This document shows, in pieces, positions 1-8,897 of a stretch of 64,000 bases of DNA. Each line of letters starts with the position of its first letter. The first letter of the stretch is position 1. Below the pieces are notes generated by a model. That model worked only from the letters and a program-made list of their open reading frames with translations, was not told the origin of the DNA and searched no databases. The DNA is from Kitasatospora cinereorecta. GTDB taxonomy: Bacteria; Actinomycetota; Actinomycetes; Streptomycetales; Streptomycetaceae. Where the stretch lies: NCBI RefSeq assembly GCF_024172095.1, contig NZ_JAMZDX010000006.1:372001-436000 (forward strand), given 5' to 3'. The position numbers and the translations under genes are program-made.

Positions 1-2046
1 GCGTCCGGCCGGGCCGAACCGGGCGCTGATCCACTGCATCAGGGCGGTGAAGGCGAGCACGGTGAGGGCGAGGTAGCCGATCACCCCGGCGGTGCGGACC
101 ATCTCCAGGCCGATCGCCCAGTGCAGCACCGCCAGCAGCAGGCCGGCCTGTGCGAGGCTGACCGCGGCGGCGGGCAGCCAGCCGGCCAGCGCGACCCGCC
201 AGGCGGGGGCGTTGGCCGCGAGGCCGCGCGGGCTGAGCGGGCGCAGCAGCATGAAGGCGACCATCGCGCCGACCCACAGGGCGAGCGGGACGAAGTACGG
301 CGCGAAGCCGGTGCCGTAGTTGGGCGCCTTGTTGAGCTCCTGCTTGGCCAGCTCGATCGGGTCGCTCATGGCGACGGTGCGGGCCTTGCGCTGGTCCTCG
401 GTCCAGGCCGGGATCTGGCCCGCGCCCTCGTGCAGGCGGGAGGCCAGTTCGCGGCTGCCGTCGGTGAGTTGGCCGAGGCCGTCGTCGAGCTTGCGGGCTC
501 CGTCGGTGAGGCCGCCGAGGCCGTCGGCGAGTCGGCCGTTGCCGTCGGCGACCCGGCCGAGGCCGGCGTCCAGGGTGCGGGCGCCGCTGGACAGCTGGTA
601 GAGGCCGCCGGAGAGGCTGTGGGCGCCGTCGTCGAGCCGGCCGAGGCCGCTGTCGAGGGTGCGGATGCCGGTGAGGGCCTGCGCGGTGCCCTGCTTGAGC
701 CGGGCGGCGCCGTCGGCGAGTTGGTGGGCGCCGGCGTCCAGCTGACGGATCTTCGCCACACTGGCGTCGAAGGAGTCGGCGAGGCCCGGCTGGGCCAGCT
801 GACGGGCGAGCTGCTCGACGGTGGCGGCGTCCGCGGCCCAGCCGTCGAGCTTGGGGACGTTCTCCTGGACCACGGCGTCGAGCTGCTCGGCACTGGCGAG
901 CAGGCGGTGCCCGAGCGCGACCAGTTGGGCGTCGAGGCGGCACTGCGCGGTGTCGGCGGACACGGCGGGGCAGCGCTCGGCGTAGGCGGCGTCGACGGCG
1001 GCGGAGACGGAGCGGGCGTCGGCGAGGATCTTCGCGCTGCGGCCCGGCAGGTCCTTCAGGCCGGTGGACACGTCGTGGGCGGCCTTGGCGGCGGCCTCGG
1101 CGGCGGTCTGGATCTGCTGCGGGTAGGTGTGCAGCAGCGGCGAGATCTTCGCGGCGTCCGGGCCGATCCGGTCGGTGAGCTGCCGGGTGCCGTCGGCCAC
1201 CTGGGCGGCGCCGTCGGAGAGCTGGGCGAGGCTGTCGTCGATCCGGGCGAGGCCGGCGCTGAGTTCGCCGCTGCCCTGCTTGGCCTGGTCGAGGCCGGCG
1301 GCCAGCTGTCCGGCCGCGCCACCGGCGGTGCTGCTGCCGTCGGCGAGCCGGGCCGCGCCCTGCTCGGCGGCGGCGGAACCCCGGGCGAGCTGCCCGGCCG
1401 CGTCCTGGGCGTTGCGGCTGCCGTCGGCGAGGGCGGCCGCGCCCTGGCCGGCCTGGGCCGCGCCGTTGCCGAGCTGGTCGGCGCCGGCGGCGGCCTGCCC
1501 GGTCTTGTCGTGCAGGTCGGCGAAGCCGATGAAGATCCGGTCGTAGAACCCGGCGGAGGCCTTCGCCGAGGCCGCGGCCCGGACCTGGGTGAGGACCGAG
1601 CGGGAGATCGAGCCGACCAGGTAGTTGTTGGAGTCGTTGGTCTCCACCTTGAGCGAACCGCGCTCCGGGTGGTCGCTGTTGCTGCCGACGATGTTGGCGC
1701 TGAAGTCCTCGGGGATGGTCAGCGACAGGTAGTAGCGGCCGGACGCGACGCCCTTGGCGGCCTCGTCCGCGCTGGTCACCTGCCAGCCGAAGGTCTTGCT
1801 CTCCTTCAGCGACTCGACCAGGTCGTGCCCGGCGTCGACCTTGGTCCCGTCCGCGGTGACCGCGCGGTCCTGGTTGACCAGGGCCACCGGCAGCTTGTCG
1901 AGCTTGCCGTACGGGTCCCAGAAGGACTTGAGGTAGAGCGCGCCATACAGCAGCGGCACCAGCAGCAGCGCGACCACCGCGGCGCGGGGCAGCCGCCCGC
2001 GGGTGAAACGGCGCAGCTCCAGCCCGGCGAGGCTAAACGCGCGCAT
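1..2046 (-). CDS. YhgE/Pip-type membrane protein (3' end beyond the window)
   Basis: Membrane protein of the YhgE/Pip family, whose members often sit beside an ABC-type ATPase and are thought to act as large exporter-like membrane proteins. The 682 visible codons begin MRAFSLAGLELRRFTRG, then a hydrophobic segment (about residues 20-40), a long extracellular stretch, and at the left edge a return of hydrophobic segments, so the last membrane helices and the stop codon lie beyond position 1. The extracellular part holds many imperfect repeats of the form GxxxLxDGxxxLxxG (about residues 175-560), the hallmark of this family. The ATG at 2046 overlaps the end of the upstream ATPase gene by 14 bases, so the two are translationally coupled. 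Family assignment is confident; the substrate is unknown. Confidence 0.88.
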   Translation of the reverse strand, partial: MRAFSLAGLELRRFTRGRLPRAAVVALLLVPLLYGALYLKSFWDPYGKLDKLPVALVNQDRAVTADGTKVDAGHDLVESLKESKTFGWQVTSADEAAKGVASGRYYLSLTIPEDFSANIVGSNSDHPERGSLKVETNDSNNYLVGSISRSVLTQVRAAASAKASAGFYDRIFIGFADLHDKTGQAAAGADQLGNGAAQAGQGAAALADGSRNAQDAAGQLARGSAAAEQGAARLADGSSTAGGAAGQLAAGLDQAKQGSGELSAGLARIDDSLAQLSDGAAQVADGTRQLTDRIGPDAAKISPLLHTYPQQIQTAAEAAAKAAHDVSTGLKDLPGRSAKILADARSVSAAVDAAYAERCPAVSADTAQCRLDAQLVALGHRLLASAEQLDAVVQENVPKLDGWAADAATVEQLARQLAQPGLADSFDASVAKIRQLDAGAHQLADGAARLKQGTAQALTGIRTLDSGLGRLDDGAHSLSGGLYQLSSGARTLDAGLGRVADGNGRLADGLGGLTDGARKLDDGLGQLTDGSRELASRLHEGAGQIPAWTEDQRKARTVAMSDPIELAKQELNKAPNYGTGFAPYFVPLALWVGAMVAFMLLRPLSPRGLAANAPAWRVALAGWLPAAAVSLAQAGLLLAVLHWAIGLEMVRTAGVIGYLALTVLAFTALMQWISARFGPAGR

Positions 2047-2770
2047 CGGCCAGCCCCTCGACGCTCTGCGGGTCCCCCTGGCCGAACATGTGGACCGTCT
2101 GGTGGGCGAAGGAGCGGGCGGCGTGGCCGGCGTCGGTGGTGGAGGCGAGCACGGTGACGCCCGAGTCGGCGACCTGGCGCAGCAGCTGCCAGGCGGTCAG
2201 CCGGTCGGTGGTGTGCAGGCGTTCGTCGACGTCGTCCACGCAGACCAGCCGCGGCTTGCCGAGCATCGCCAGCGCGACGCCGAGCCGGAACCGGTCCAGG
2301 TGGTTCAGCTCCCCGGCCGGGGTGCGCATGCCGGAGCGCAGCCGCTCGACCACCAGACCGGTGGCGGCGAGCGCGGCGTGGGCCCGGGCGAAGGACTCGC
2401 GGCGGGCCGGCAGGCCGATGCCGACCAGCGGGGCGTGCAGCTGCTCCTGCTCGCGCAGGTGGGCGCTGACGCTCAGCGCGTCGTCCAGGTCGTTGACCCC
2501 GGCCATCGGGCCGAGTGCGGCGATGGTGCGCACCTGCGCGGCGGCGGCCGGCAGCGGCAGGCCGTCCACCTCGGCGGTGCCGGCGGTGGGACGCATCCGC
2601 CCGGCGAGCGTGAGCAGCAGGGAGGTCCGCCCGGAGCCGGCCGGGCCCTCGATGGCGACCAGGCTGCCCGGCTCGGTGCGGAAGCCGATGTCGCGGTACA
2701 CCCACCCGCGGGCGCCGCCCAGTGACAGCCCTGCCGCCGTGACGGCCGCTCCGCCTCGCCGCTCGATCAT
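2033..2770 (-). CDS. ABC transporter ATP-binding protein
   Basis: A 245-residue ABC ATPase. The P-loop is GPAGSGRTS near residue 43 (Arg in place of the usual Lys), and a Walker B-like segment PRLVCVDDVDE lies near residue 180. The canonical LSGGQ signature is degenerate (LDRFRLGVALA occupies its place) and the Walker B region ends DDVDE rather than a clean hydrophobic-DE, so ATP turnover may be weak. It is encoded just upstream of, and overlaps, the YhgE/Pip membrane gene, which is its presumed partner. The ATG at 2770 follows GGGAGG at a reasonable distance. A near-perfect TetR-type operator lies 17 bases upstream of the start, so the two-gene operon is probably repressed by a TetR-family protein, which is not encoded next to it in this window. 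Confidence 0.85.
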   Translation of the reverse strand: MIERRGGAAVTAAGLSLGGARGWVYRDIGFRTEPGSLVAIEGPAGSGRTSLLLTLAGRMRPTAGTAEVDGLPLPAAAAQVRTIAALGPMAGVNDLDDALSVSAHLREQEQLHAPLVGIGLPARRESFARAHAALAATGLVVERLRSGMRTPAGELNHLDRFRLGVALAMLGKPRLVCVDDVDERLHTTDRLTAWQLLRQVADSGVTVLASTTDAGHAARSFAHQTVHMFGQGDPQSVEGLADARV

Positions 2771-2786
2771 GATGGACCCTCCCGTT

Positions 2787-2810
2787 TTTGAACTGACCAG
2801 TCAGTTCAAA
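2787..2810. promoter_or_regulatory. Palindromic operator, probably for a TetR-family repressor
   Basis: Perfect inverted repeat with 11-base arms TTTGAACTGAC / GTCAGTTCAAA around a CA spacer, in an unusually AT-rich patch immediately upstream of the ABC/YhgE operon. TTGAACTGAC-type palindromes are typical of TetR-family repressors that control YhgE-type exporters. A TATATT hexamer on the minus strand abuts the palindrome and could be the -10 box, so a bound repressor would block the promoter. The cognate regulator is inferred, not seen. Confidence 0.75.
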
Positions 2811-2958
2811 TATAGGCCCGCGCCGAAGCGGGTCCGGCCGTCCTGGCACTCGACGGGGTGTGAGATGCCTTACGGCGCCCGGCCAGAACCGGCGAAGGCT
2901 CACCTGTCCGGCCTTCCGCGCTGGCGGCGGGCGCGGCCCGTTGCTTGGGTTGTCACCT

Positions 2959-5082
2959 GTGGACCAGCACCCGCGGGCCGACCGCACCGACTTCCCGCCG
3001 CCCGGCCTCCCGATCGCCACCGCCATCACCGCCGAGGACGGCGCGGGGGCACCGTTCCCGCCGCCGACCGTGCTCGACCCCGACGTACGGCACGGCTGCT
3101 ACCTGGTGACGATCCGTCCGCGCGACAGCCGGTTCCTGGTCGTCGGCACCCTGCGGATCGACCGGGCGGCACCCGACGCCGGGCCGGACGGACTGATCGT
3201 CAGCGGCGACCTCTACCGCCGGCCGCTGTCCGTAGTGACGGGCGACCCTGCCGCGGGCGGCGCGTCCGGCACCTCCCCGGCGGCCGCGGCGAGCCGCGCG
3301 GAGCCGCCCGAACCGCCGCTCCCCCCGAGCCCGGGCATCCCGGTCTTCCCGCGCGGCCGCTACCGCTCGTACCTCAAGGGCACCCGGCTCGCGGTGTCAC
3401 GGCCGGCCGCACCCGGCGGACGCCGCCACGTCACCCTCGACCTCGACGAGTTCGACTACACCCAGCCCGTCGGGGACGCCTTCAAGGGCACCTTCCCCAC
3501 CTCGCGCAGCCGCGCCCTGCGGCTCTTCCTCCACCAGGTCCCGACCGGCTCACCCGCCGAGCCCGGCCCGCGGTTCGAGGGCCGCGTCCTGGACGGCGAC
3601 ACCGACCGGGGGTCCGTCACGCTCACCCGGGTGTCCGGCTTCCTGCGCCGCGCCGTCCTGGAGATCGACACCCTCCAGGGCGCCGTCGCACCCCGGCCGG
3701 TCCCCGACCCGACCGGCACCGGGACCGAGTGGTTCGACACCGTCTACGCGACCGCCGGGTGGGAGCTGACCGTCGACCACGCCGAGTCCCAGGTCGACGT
3801 CCCCGTCCCACCGGGCATCGACGCCCACGCCTGCTGGCGGCGCACCGACCTGCACGCCCTGATGGCGAGCGTGCGCAAGGCCGGCACCGACCTGGACGCC
3901 GAGTGGCGCACCCACCTCGTCGTCGTCCCCGCCACGATGGGCTGCGAGCGTGGGGTGATGTACGACATCGCGTTCGGCGCCCCGCGCGAAGGGGCGGCGA
4001 CCTTCAGCGACGACGGCTACCGCAGCGACGGCGCCCCCGTCTACGGGACGGCGGAGGACCGGCGCCAGCGCGACGTCCCCCGCGCCTACCTCCGCTCGGC
4101 GCTCCACGAGGTGACCCACGCCTTCAACCAGATCCACCAGAACATCGAGACGGTGGCCGACAACTCGATCATGAGCACCACCCCGGACGTCGCCAAGGTC
4201 CTGGCCAAGGCCGCTGCGGCCGGCGCCGGTGCTTTCCCCGACGGGATCGCCCTCGGCTTCAACCCCACCGTCCGCAACCACCTGGCCCACATGCCCGACC
4301 CCGTGGTGCGCCCCGGCGGCTGGCCGTTCGAGGCCTGGTACCGGGCCGGCGCGCCGCAGGCCGCCGACCGCGAAACCTTCCGCCCGGATGAACTGCGCCT
4401 CGACGTCACCGCCGAGGCGGAGCGGGTACCGCTCGGCGCGCCCGTCACCGTCGCCTGGACGCTGACCAACACCTCCGACACGGCGCTGCCGGTCCCCACC
4501 GACCTCCGCCCGGAGGCACTGTTCGCCACCCTGTCCGATGTCGACGGCAGCGGCCGGGAACGGCCGATCCGCCCCACCGTCATCAGCTGCGACAACGCCT
4601 CGCTCGCCCCGCTCGCCCCCGGCGCCTCGCTCCGGGCCGAGCACCGGGTGTTCTGGAGCTCCGACGGCTTCGCCCTCGAACGCCCCGGCCGCCACACCCT
4701 CACCGTGACCCTCGCATGGTCGGCCGACGGCGTACCGGTCGCGGTGACCGGCAGCTGCGACCTCTGGGTCGACCGGCCCGTCTCGGACGCCGAGAACCGC
4801 GACGCCGCGCTGGTCCTCCACCCCGACGTCGGCCGCTGGGTCGCCCTCGGCGGCGGCGCCCACCACCTGCCCGAGGCCGCCGCCCGACTGCGCGCCCTGG
4901 CCGGCCCTGCTGTCATCGGCGGCCCGGCTGTCATCGGCGGCCCGGCTGTCATCGGCGGCCCTGCCCTCCTCGGCGGCCCGGCCGTCCTCGGCCCGGCTGC
5001 CGTCGAGGCGGCCGACGTCGGCCCGCCCTCGCGGGTGGCGGAGGCCTTCCGCCGGCTCGGGCTGCTGCCCGACGACGGCTGA
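2959..5082 (+). CDS. Unrecognised protein with an HExxH metallopeptidase-like motif and a C-terminal GPAVIG repeat
   Basis: About 707 residues from the GTG at 2959. An upstream GTG at 2860 keeps the frame open, but the codons between the two (AGA, CTT, CGA, AGG, TTG) are atypical for this genome. Residues 383-387 are HEVTH in the setting ALHEVTHAFNQIHQNIE, which fits a zincin zinc-binding helix; the downstream third ligand is not certain. The middle is an acidic/aromatic region of unknown fold. Residues about 475-600 look like a beta-sandwich domain (VTVAWTLTNTSDTALPVP...HTLTVTLAW). Near the C-terminus there are five consecutive copies of GP(A)(V/L)(I/L)G. No signal peptide is apparent. It stands alone between the operator region and a convergent SRPBCC gene. 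I do not recognise a named family; peptidase activity is only a suggestion. Confidence 0.7.
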   Translation: MDQHPRADRTDFPPPGLPIATAITAEDGAGAPFPPPTVLDPDVRHGCYLVTIRPRDSRFLVVGTLRIDRAAPDAGPDGLIVSGDLYRRPLSVVTGDPAAGGASGTSPAAAASRAEPPEPPLPPSPGIPVFPRGRYRSYLKGTRLAVSRPAAPGGRRHVTLDLDEFDYTQPVGDAFKGTFPTSRSRALRLFLHQVPTGSPAEPGPRFEGRVLDGDTDRGSVTLTRVSGFLRRAVLEIDTLQGAVAPRPVPDPTGTGTEWFDTVYATAGWELTVDHAESQVDVPVPPGIDAHACWRRTDLHALMASVRKAGTDLDAEWRTHLVVVPATMGCERGVMYDIAFGAPREGAATFSDDGYRSDGAPVYGTAEDRRQRDVPRAYLRSALHEVTHAFNQIHQNIETVADNSIMSTTPDVAKVLAKAAAAGAGAFPDGIALGFNPTVRNHLAHMPDPVVRPGGWPFEAWYRAGAPQAADRETFRPDELRLDVTAEAERVPLGAPVTVAWTLTNTSDTALPVPTDLRPEALFATLSDVDGSGRERPIRPTVISCDNASLAPLAPGASLRAEHRVFWSSDGFALERPGRHTLTVTLAWSADGVPVAVTGSCDLWVDRPVSDAENRDAALVLHPDVGRWVALGGGAHHLPEAAARLRALAGPAVIGGPAVIGGPAVIGGPALLGGPAVLGPAAVEAADVGPPSRVAEAFRRLGLLPDDG
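4903..4992 (+). repeat. Five tandem 18-bp units coding GPAVIG
   Basis: Five in-frame 18-base units; units 1-3 are almost identical (ggcccggctgtcatcggc type) and units 4 and 5 drift to GPALLG and GPAVLG. The near identity of the first three suggests recent slippage, so copy number probably varies between strains. The encoded stretch is a Gly/Pro/hydrophobic tail. Confidence 0.9.
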
Positions 5083-5097
5083 AGGCCTGCACCATGG

Positions 5098-5655
5098 CTA
5101 CGCCCGGTCGGCGCCGCCCTCTTCGGCGCGGCCCTCCTCCGCGAGCGCCTTGATGCCGCCGAGCGTCGCCTCGATGCCGGCCCGCAGCTCCTTCAGCCGC
5201 GTGGCCACCACCTGCTCCTCCCGCTCCGGCATCCGGTCGATCCACGGGCTCACCCCGGAGCGGCCAGGACCGATCTGCACCGACTGCCGCAGCCGGGTGC
5301 CGCCGTCCTCGGGCTCCACCTCGAACCGCCAGGCGGCCAGCCGGTGCGCCGGATCCTCGGTCGCCTCCCCGAACAGGCCGTCCACGTCCATCACCGCCCA
5401 GCCGAGGACCCGCCCGGCCTCCAGCTCGACCACCTGCGACAGCGTCCGCCACTCACCGCCCACCGGATGCCGGTTGTACCCCTCGAACCGTGCCCCCAGC
5501 GCCGGCCGGTCGGCCCCGCCCACCCACTCCACCCGCTGCAACTCCGGGCTCAGCCGGGCCGGCAGCCCGATGTCGGCCACCAACTCCCACACCCGCTCCA
5601 CCGGAGCCTCGACCCGGATCTCGCACTGGACCACCGGTCCGTCGGAGTAACGCAC
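5098..5655 (-). CDS. SRPBCC-family (polyketide cyclase/START-like) protein
   Basis: A 185-residue protein beginning VRYSDGPVVQCEIRVEAP. The pattern EAPVERVWELVADIGLPARLSP near the N-terminus, followed by GARFEGYNR and a long C-terminal amphipathic helix, is typical of the SRPBCC helix-grip fold that binds hydrophobic ligands in a central cavity. The GTG at 5655 is chosen because GGGGGA lies 7-12 bases upstream; no ATG fits. It is convergent with the HExxH gene, 15 bases apart at the stop codons. Ligand and pathway are unknown. The Glu/Gly/Ala-rich tail (EEGRAEEGGADRA) is probably disordered. Confidence 0.85.
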   Translation of the reverse strand: MRYSDGPVVQCEIRVEAPVERVWELVADIGLPARLSPELQRVEWVGGADRPALGARFEGYNRHPVGGEWRTLSQVVELEAGRVLGWAVMDVDGLFGEATEDPAHRLAAWRFEVEPEDGGTRLRQSVQIGPGRSGVSPWIDRMPEREEQVVATRLKELRAGIEATLGGIKALAEEGRAEEGGADRA

Positions 5656-5769
5656 GCCATTCCCCCTTCGCGGTACAAACCAAGGTGCGAACCCAGTCTC
5701 CCCGACGGCCCGTCGGCAACCGCGGGCGACCCGACCGCCCCACCGACGCAGCCACAGGCGCTGAGAGAA

Positions 5770-6948
5770 ATGAGCCCGTACGTGCCCACCGCACCGGTCA
5801 TCCGCAGCGACGTCCCCGGCTCCTTCGCCCGGAGCGTGTTCCACGAACGCCACCCCGAACTCGTCCGGCAGGTGCTCGACGCCCTGCCGTACGGACCGGC
5901 CGAACGGGCGGCGGTGCAGCGGCTGCTCGCCGAGAGCGTCACCGGCGTCCTCGAACCGCCGGCCGAGGACGCCCACGACCGGGCCCAGTGGCTGGCCTGG
6001 GGCGAGGGCCTGTGGGGCCGACCGTGGGGCGAGGCGCCGTTCCTGTGGGCGGAGAGCTGGTTCTACCACCGGCTGCTGGACGCCATCGGATACTTCCGGC
6101 CCGGCACCTGGCAGGGCATCGACCCGTTCGCCCCGTTCAAGAACGCCGAGCTGGCCGGGGCGGCGGTGGACGACGAACTGGCCGCCCTGAGCGACCTCGA
6201 CGACCTGGCGCCCGCCCGCCGCGACGCGGCCCTGCTCTCGTCCGCGCTCTGGGGCAACCGCGCCGACCTCAGCTTCGCGATGACCTCGGAGGAGGGCGGG
6301 TCGACCGACTCCGACCTGCTCGCCGACGACAGCCCACTCCTGTGGGCCGAACTCGACCGCACCAGGGGCGGACGGATCTGCGTCCTCGCGGACAACGCGG
6401 CCCGGGAACTGCTGCCCGACCTGGTCCTGATCGACCACCTCCTCACCCGCGGCTCCGCCACCCAGGTCGACCTCTACGTCAAGCCCCGGCCGTACTTCGT
6501 CTCCGACGCGACGACGGCCGACGTCCTCGCCACCGTCGAACGCCTCCGCAGCGCACCCACGGACGCCGCCGCGGCAATCGGCAGGCGCCTGTGGCACGCC
6601 CTCGGCAGCGGCGAACTCACCGTCCGCACACACCCGTTCTTCTGCGCGCCACTGCCGTTCCACGACCTGCCCGCCGACCTCCGGGCCGAGTTCACCGGCG
6701 CCACCCTGACCGTCCTCAAGGGCGACCTCAACTACCGCCGCCTGGTCGGCGACCGGCTGTGGCCGCCGACCACCCCCTTCGCCGACGCCGCCCGCCACTT
6801 CCCGTCGTCCGTCGCCGCTCTGCGCACCCTCAAGTCCGACGTGATCACCGGCCTCTCCCCCACCACCGTCGCCCGCCTCGACCGCACCCACACCCCCTGG
6901 CGCACCACCGGCCGCCACGCCGTCATCCAGGTCGCCCTCCGCAACTAG
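5770..6948 (+). CDS. DUF89/ARMT1-family damage-control phosphatase-like protein
   Basis: 392 residues. The central DNAARELLPDL and, further on, LKGDLNYRRL match the two signature segments of the DUF89/ARMT1 family, which supply the Asp-Asn pair and Asp that bind a divalent metal and the substrate phosphate. Members remove phosphate from sugar phosphates and damaged metabolites; the native substrate here cannot be inferred. The N-terminal helical region FARSVFHERHPELVRQVL also fits the family. The start ATG at 5770 is preceded by GAGAG. The gene is divergent from the SRPBCC gene with about 110 bases between them, and its stop is followed by a promoter region for the secreted protein. Confidence 0.85.
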   Translation: MSPYVPTAPVIRSDVPGSFARSVFHERHPELVRQVLDALPYGPAERAAVQRLLAESVTGVLEPPAEDAHDRAQWLAWGEGLWGRPWGEAPFLWAESWFYHRLLDAIGYFRPGTWQGIDPFAPFKNAELAGAAVDDELAALSDLDDLAPARRDAALLSSALWGNRADLSFAMTSEEGGSTDSDLLADDSPLLWAELDRTRGGRICVLADNAARELLPDLVLIDHLLTRGSATQVDLYVKPRPYFVSDATTADVLATVERLRSAPTDAAAAIGRRLWHALGSGELTVRTHPFFCAPLPFHDLPADLRAEFTGATLTVLKGDLNYRRLVGDRLWPPTTPFADAARHFPSSVAALRTLKSDVITGLSPTTVARLDRTHTPWRTTGRHAVIQVALRN

Positions 6949-7135
6949 GCTCCTCGAAGCGCCGGTTCCCCGCAGTCCGTCGTCATCGGAAACGACACGT
7001 GGACGCTCGTGACCCCCTATCACCACCCGCGCGGATAACCCGTTCAGTTGTTCGTACGTGTGCACTAGCATTCCCCGCGCCCGCCGAGCGGCGTTCGACC
7101 GGAACCAGGCCGGCGGAGACCTCAAGGGGAACCAC

Positions 7136-8539
7136 GTGAACAGAACCTCGGCCGCACGCATCCGTGCGGCCCTCGCCCCGGTCGCCGCGGCCGGCCTCGC
7201 GCTGCTCGTCGTCGCCACGCCCGCGCACGCGACCGGCGGTACCCCGACGACACCGACCGACCTGTACAACGAGTACCAGGCGTGCTCCACCGACCAGGCC
7301 AAGCCGCTGTACGTCGCGGGGCGCGACGGTCTTGTCGTGGAGGGCATCCCGGGCCACACCGATGCCGGCGTCCGCTGGGTCACCGAGCAGTTCCGGGCCT
7401 GGCCGCTCTCCGACCCGTCGCAGGTCATCACCGGCGAGCGGGGGTACGCCTCCGTGGGCAACGAGGCGGCGACCACCCTGGGCGGACTCAACGCCCCGCT
7501 GCTCAACGGTGAGACCTACGCCTGGCAGGCGCGGACCGTGGACGCGGACAGCGGTGCCGCCTCCGACTGGTCGGCGTCGTGCTACGTGACCACGGACGAC
7601 ACCTTCCCGAGCGCGGCGCCGACCGTCAGCTCGTCCAACTACCCGGAGGGGCAGCAGAACCAGGGCGGCGCCCCGATCAAGCTCACCTTCGGCGCCAACG
7701 GTGTGAGCGACGTCGCCGGCTACGAGTTCACCTGGTTCGGCACCTTCCCGGTCGGCGGGGTCTCGTCGGTCGGGGAGCACGGCATCCCCGAGTACCACGA
7801 CCCGTACGTCACCAGCCCGAACTACTTCGCCCGGGCGGACTCGCTCGGCGGCTCGGCCACGGTGAACCTGATCCCGCCGAACGACAGCGGGTACCTGGTG
7901 CTGCGAGTGGCCAGCCTGGACCGGGCGTTCAACATGTCCCAGCCCACGACCTACTACATCTCGGTCAAGCCGGACGCGCCGACGGTCACCAAGGTCTCCA
8001 ACTCGCCGCAGTACGGCAAGGACGCGACCTTCAAGCTCACCCCCGACCCGGGCCTCCAGGCGGCGAGCCCCGTGGTCAGCTACACCGTCAAGCACCTCGG
8101 GCAGAGCCAGTCGGAGACCACCGTCAAGGCGTCCGCGAGCGGCATCGCCGAGCTGAAGGTCACGCTGGACGACCCGTACAGCGACATCCTGCTCGTCACC
8201 TCCACCAGCGCGAACGGCTGGGTGAGCCAGCAGCAGTGGTGGAGCACCGGCGGCGACACCTCTCCGACCGTGACCTCGGACGTCTACCCGGAGAACGGCT
8301 CGGGCGGCGGCGCGGGCGTGCCCGGCACCTTCACCTTCACCCCGAAGATCAAGGGCGCGGTCAGCTACACCTACTCCATCAACTGGGGCGAGGGCACCAC
8401 CGTGAAGGCCGGCCCCCACGGCGAGGCGCAGATCTCCTGGACCCCGACCGACAGCGGCTGGTACGCCCTGGAGGTCTACGGCACCACCAAGGACGGGGCC
8501 CAGACGGCTCCGGCCGACTACTTCTTCGTCGTCAACTGA
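7136..8539 (+). CDS. Secreted protein with repeated beta-sandwich-like domains
   Basis: 467 residues. A typical signal peptide (VNRTSAARIRAALAPVAAAGLA, hydrophobic core LALLVVA, cleavage after AHA near residue 37) indicates Sec export. The mature protein has two related segments introduced by DTFPSAAPTVSSSNYPEG and DTSPTVTSDVYPENGSGG, each followed by a beta-rich stretch of about 100 residues, so it is probably a chain of Ig/fibronectin-like domains. No catalytic motif is seen. The GTG at 7136 is preceded by AAGGGGA; an in-frame start at 7058 would put about 26 unrelated residues before the signal peptide. TAGCAT at 7068-7073 is a plausible -10 box. Similar secreted proteins of unknown role are common in streptomycetes. 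Confidence 0.8.
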   Translation: MNRTSAARIRAALAPVAAAGLALLVVATPAHATGGTPTTPTDLYNEYQACSTDQAKPLYVAGRDGLVVEGIPGHTDAGVRWVTEQFRAWPLSDPSQVITGERGYASVGNEAATTLGGLNAPLLNGETYAWQARTVDADSGAASDWSASCYVTTDDTFPSAAPTVSSSNYPEGQQNQGGAPIKLTFGANGVSDVAGYEFTWFGTFPVGGVSSVGEHGIPEYHDPYVTSPNYFARADSLGGSATVNLIPPNDSGYLVLRVASLDRAFNMSQPTTYYISVKPDAPTVTKVSNSPQYGKDATFKLTPDPGLQAASPVVSYTVKHLGQSQSETTVKASASGIAELKVTLDDPYSDILLVTSTSANGWVSQQQWWSTGGDTSPTVTSDVYPENGSGGGAGVPGTFTFTPKIKGAVSYTYSINWGEGTTVKAGPHGEAQISWTPTDSGWYALEVYGTTKDGAQTAPADYFFVVN

Positions 8540-8616
8540 CCCGTCACGGGTCCCGAGGGGCGCAGGCCACCACCTGCGCCCCTCCGGCACACCGGGGATG
8601 CCGTCCCGGAAATGCA

Positions 8617-8645
8617 AAAGCCGCAGGTCAGTGACCTGCGGCTTT
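8617..8645. terminator. Bidirectional hairpin terminator between the secreted-protein gene and tRNA-Gly
   Basis: Perfect 14-base inverted repeat AAAGCCGCAGGTCA / TGACCTGCGGCTTT with a single G between the arms (the real loop must open a few pairs). It lies 78 bases after the stop of the secreted-protein gene and 4 bases beyond the encoded CCA of the convergent tRNA, so it can serve both transcripts. A T run follows on either strand. Confidence 0.85.
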
Positions 8646-8649
8646 GCGC

Positions 8650-8723
8650 TGGAGCGGGCGACGAGAATCGAACTCGCGCTCTAAGCTTGGGAAGCTCATG
8701 TTCTACCATTAAACTACGCCCGC
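8650..8723 (-). tRNA. tRNA-Gly, anticodon CCC
   Basis: Cloverleaf read on the minus strand: acceptor stem GCGGGCG / CGCCCGC, D-arm GTTTAATGGTAGAAC, anticodon stem TGAGC / GCTTA around the loop TTCCCAA (anticodon CCC, reading GGG), T-arm with TTCGATT, discriminator T and an encoded CCA (8650-8652). No mobile element is integrated next to it. A strong hairpin follows immediately downstream. Confidence 0.95.
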
Positions 8724-8897
8724 ATCTGACGGGAAGTCAGGGACTGCCCGATCAAGCTCCACTGTACCCCATCGCTCCAGGTGCCGTGAGCGTCGTGGGA
8801 GCGGCGGCGAGCCGTCGGGCGCGATGTCCGGAAGATCCCCTAATGTGACGCTGCCGCCTGGGCGCAGGCCGCAGGAGAGTGTGAGGGAAGGGGATCG

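Noticed and set aside
121-2157. Long plus-strand open frame opposite the YhgE and ABC genes
   Set aside because: It is a high-GC shadow; the minus strand codes recognisable YhgE/Pip repeats and ATPase motifs.
5098-7506. An 802-residue minus-strand frame running through the SRPBCC gene and across the DUF89 gene
   Set aside because: Only the last about 185 residues have a protein-like pattern; the rest is the complement of the DUF89 gene.
8650-8723. tRNA-Gly as an integration site for the island
   Set aside because: The island is 25 kb away and no repeat of the tRNA 3' end was found in the window.
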